DNA of 14,529 bases, from the NCBI GenBank assembly GCA_041629655.1, contig JBFKMV010000132.1, positions 1-14,529 of the forward strand, read 5' to 3'. Below are positions 13,505 to 14,529 of this stretch, piece after piece. The notes under the pieces are model-generated. The model worked only from the letters and a program-made list of their open reading frames with translations. It was not told the DNA's origin and did no database searches. The first letter of the stretch is position 1. Every line of letters starts with the position of its first letter. The position numbers and the translations under genes are program-made. The DNA is from JBFKMV01 sp041629655 (GTDB lineage: Bacteria; Acidobacteriota; Polarisedimenticolia; Polarisedimenticolales; Polarisedimenticolaceae).

Positions 13505-14529
13505 GGGCGCAGACCCTCGAGCACCGCGCGCATGTCGGCGGCGTCCGGCGCGTCCGGGCGCAGCTCGAGGTAGCGCTGGAGCGCGTTCCCCGCGCCCTTC
13601 AGGTCGCCGGTGCCGAGCAGCGCGAACGCCAGCTGCTGGTGCGCCTGGGCGTAGTCCGGCTTGATCTCCACGGCCCGGCGGAACGCACCGACGGCGCGTT
13701 TCGTGTCGGCCTCGGAGAGGTTGGGCCGGTTCATGATCAAGGCGCCGATGTTGTAGAACACCTGGTACGCGGAGTCGGGCTTCAGCTCGGCGACCTTGCC
13801 GTAGGCCGTCTCGGAGTCCCCGAGCCGCCCGGCGTCGGCGTACAGCCCGCCCAGCGCGATCCAGGCCTCGACGTTGTCCGGCTGGACGGCGATGATCGCC
13901 TCGTGCGCGGCGATCGCCTGGTCGCGGTCACCCCGCCGGTCGGCGATGAAGGCGAGCTGCTGGAGCACGCGCAGGTCCTGGGGCGCGATCTGTTGCGCGC
14001 GGTCCAGCGTCGCCTGCGCGCCGTCGAGGTTCTCGGTGGCCACGTAGACGCTGTACAGCACCATCTGGGCGTCCAGCGAATCGGGCGCCAGCCGCGTGGC
14101 CTCCATCGCCTGCCGCGCGGCCTCGCCGTGGCGTTCGAGCTGGTACAGCACCTTCGCGAACGCGGTCCGGCGCTCGACGTCGTCGGGCGACTTGTCCACG
14201 GCCTTCTGGAACAGCGGCACCGAATCTTCGAAGTTGCCGGCGTTGGCGGCGCGTACCGCGGCGTCCCAGGGGTCCTGGGGCGCTCCGCGCGGCGCGGCGG
14301 CGTTCTCGACCACCACCGGCTGGGCCGCGGCGGCCGGCTCGAGCTCCGCGACCTGGTCGGCCGGGGTCAGCACCACGTCGTAGATCACCTTGCCGAAGGC
14401 GCGGATGCGGATCTTGGGCAGCTCGGCGCCCGGGGGCAGGTCGCGCTCGAACTTGTCCACCAGCGCGGCCTGGGTGCGGCTCTCGACGTTGACGTGCGTC
14501 GGGACGCGGCCCGCGGCCTCGACCCGCAC
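13501..14529 (-). CDS. TPR-repeat protein, C-terminal part
   Basis: Only the last 342 codons or so are in the window; the frame is open at the window edge, so the true start is unseen. The first 50 visible residues (VNVESRTQAALVDKFERDLP, PKIRIRAFGKVIYDVVLTP) look like beta structure of an unknown domain, followed by an Ala/Pro-rich linker (about 60-85). About seven tandem TPR units of 34 residues fill residues 88-330, several ending in the typical P-D/N pattern (VDKSPDD, TRLAPDS, AQQIAPQD, IAVQPDN, AELKPDS, VEIKPDY, LELRPDA). Such arrays are protein-binding scaffolds. The stop TAG touches the start region of pgeF. The cell location and partner cannot be told without the N-terminus. Confidence 0.85.
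   Translation of the reverse strand: MRVEAAGRVPTHVNVESRTQAALVDKFERDLPPGAELPKIRIRAFGKVIYDVVLTPADQVAELEPAAAAQPVVVENAAAPRGAPQDPWDAAVRAANAGNFEDSVPLFQKAVDKSPDDVERRTAFAKVLYQLERHGEAARQAMEATRLAPDSLDAQMVLYSVYVATENLDGAQATLDRAQQIAPQDLRVLQQLAFIADRRGDRDQAIAAHEAIIAVQPDNVEAWIALGGLYADAGRLGDSETAYGKVAELKPDSAYQVFYNIGALIMNRPNLSEADTKRAVGAFRRAVEIKPDYAQAHQQLAFALLGTGDLKGAGNALQRYLELRPDAPDAADMRAVLEGLRP

Noticed and set aside
1..14529. CRISPR array, tRNA or rRNA genes, insertion sequences, prophage or defence genes
   Set aside because: I saw no spaced direct repeats, no cloverleaf or rRNA-like sequence, and no transposase, integrase or defence-like protein. The genes are housekeeping and pilus genes of even composition.

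Overview
This is an ordinary chromosomal window of high GC content (roughly two thirds or more by eye). Every gene I can support lies on the minus strand, so the region is transcribed from high to low coordinates. It looks like a Gram-negative bacterium with type IV pili. The order rel-ridA, then pilMNOPQ, then accB, together with a Roadblock/LC7 protein, resembles what I remember from deltaproteobacterial-type lineages (Desulfobacterota, Myxococcota and relatives). This placement is inference from gene order and protein style, not from a search.

In order of transcription, the right part (14529 to about 9380) holds the end of a TPR-repeat protein and a PgeF/YfiH-family multicopper-oxidase-like protein (peptidoglycan editing / purine nucleoside phosphorylase). 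The Sec accessory genes yajC, secD and secF follow. SecF is longer than usual and carries an insert in its periplasmic domain that reads like a ComEA/GspK-type helix-hairpin-helix. The pgeF homology runs upstream of the only standard start codon and reaches the TPR stop codon without an ATG, GTG or TTG.

The middle part (9270 to 6707) holds rel, a full-length bifunctional (p)ppGpp synthetase/hydrolase, followed 28 bp later by ridA. A 340 bp gene-free, locally AT-richer stretch (6367-6706) then separates this block from the pilus genes. It contains hairpins after ridA and two weak promoter candidates.

The left part (6366 to 990) is one compact pilus operon, pilM-pilN-pilO-pilP-pilQ, with an unrecognised lipoprotein gene 13 bp after pilQ. 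These proteins form the inner-membrane alignment complex (PilMNOP) and the outer-membrane secretin (PilQ) of a type IV pilus. After a terminator-like hairpin at 919-942 comes a small TPR plus Roadblock/LC7 protein, which might be a regulator of a small GTPase. The window ends in the first 73 codons of accB, the biotin carrier of acetyl-CoA carboxylase.

I saw no mobile element, tRNA, rRNA, CRISPR array or defence system. The most unusual things are the SecF insert, the start-codon problem of pgeF, the unknown lipoprotein at the end of the pil operon, the Roadblock gene beside it, a nine-glycine codon repeat in pilN and a cysteine-free PilP.
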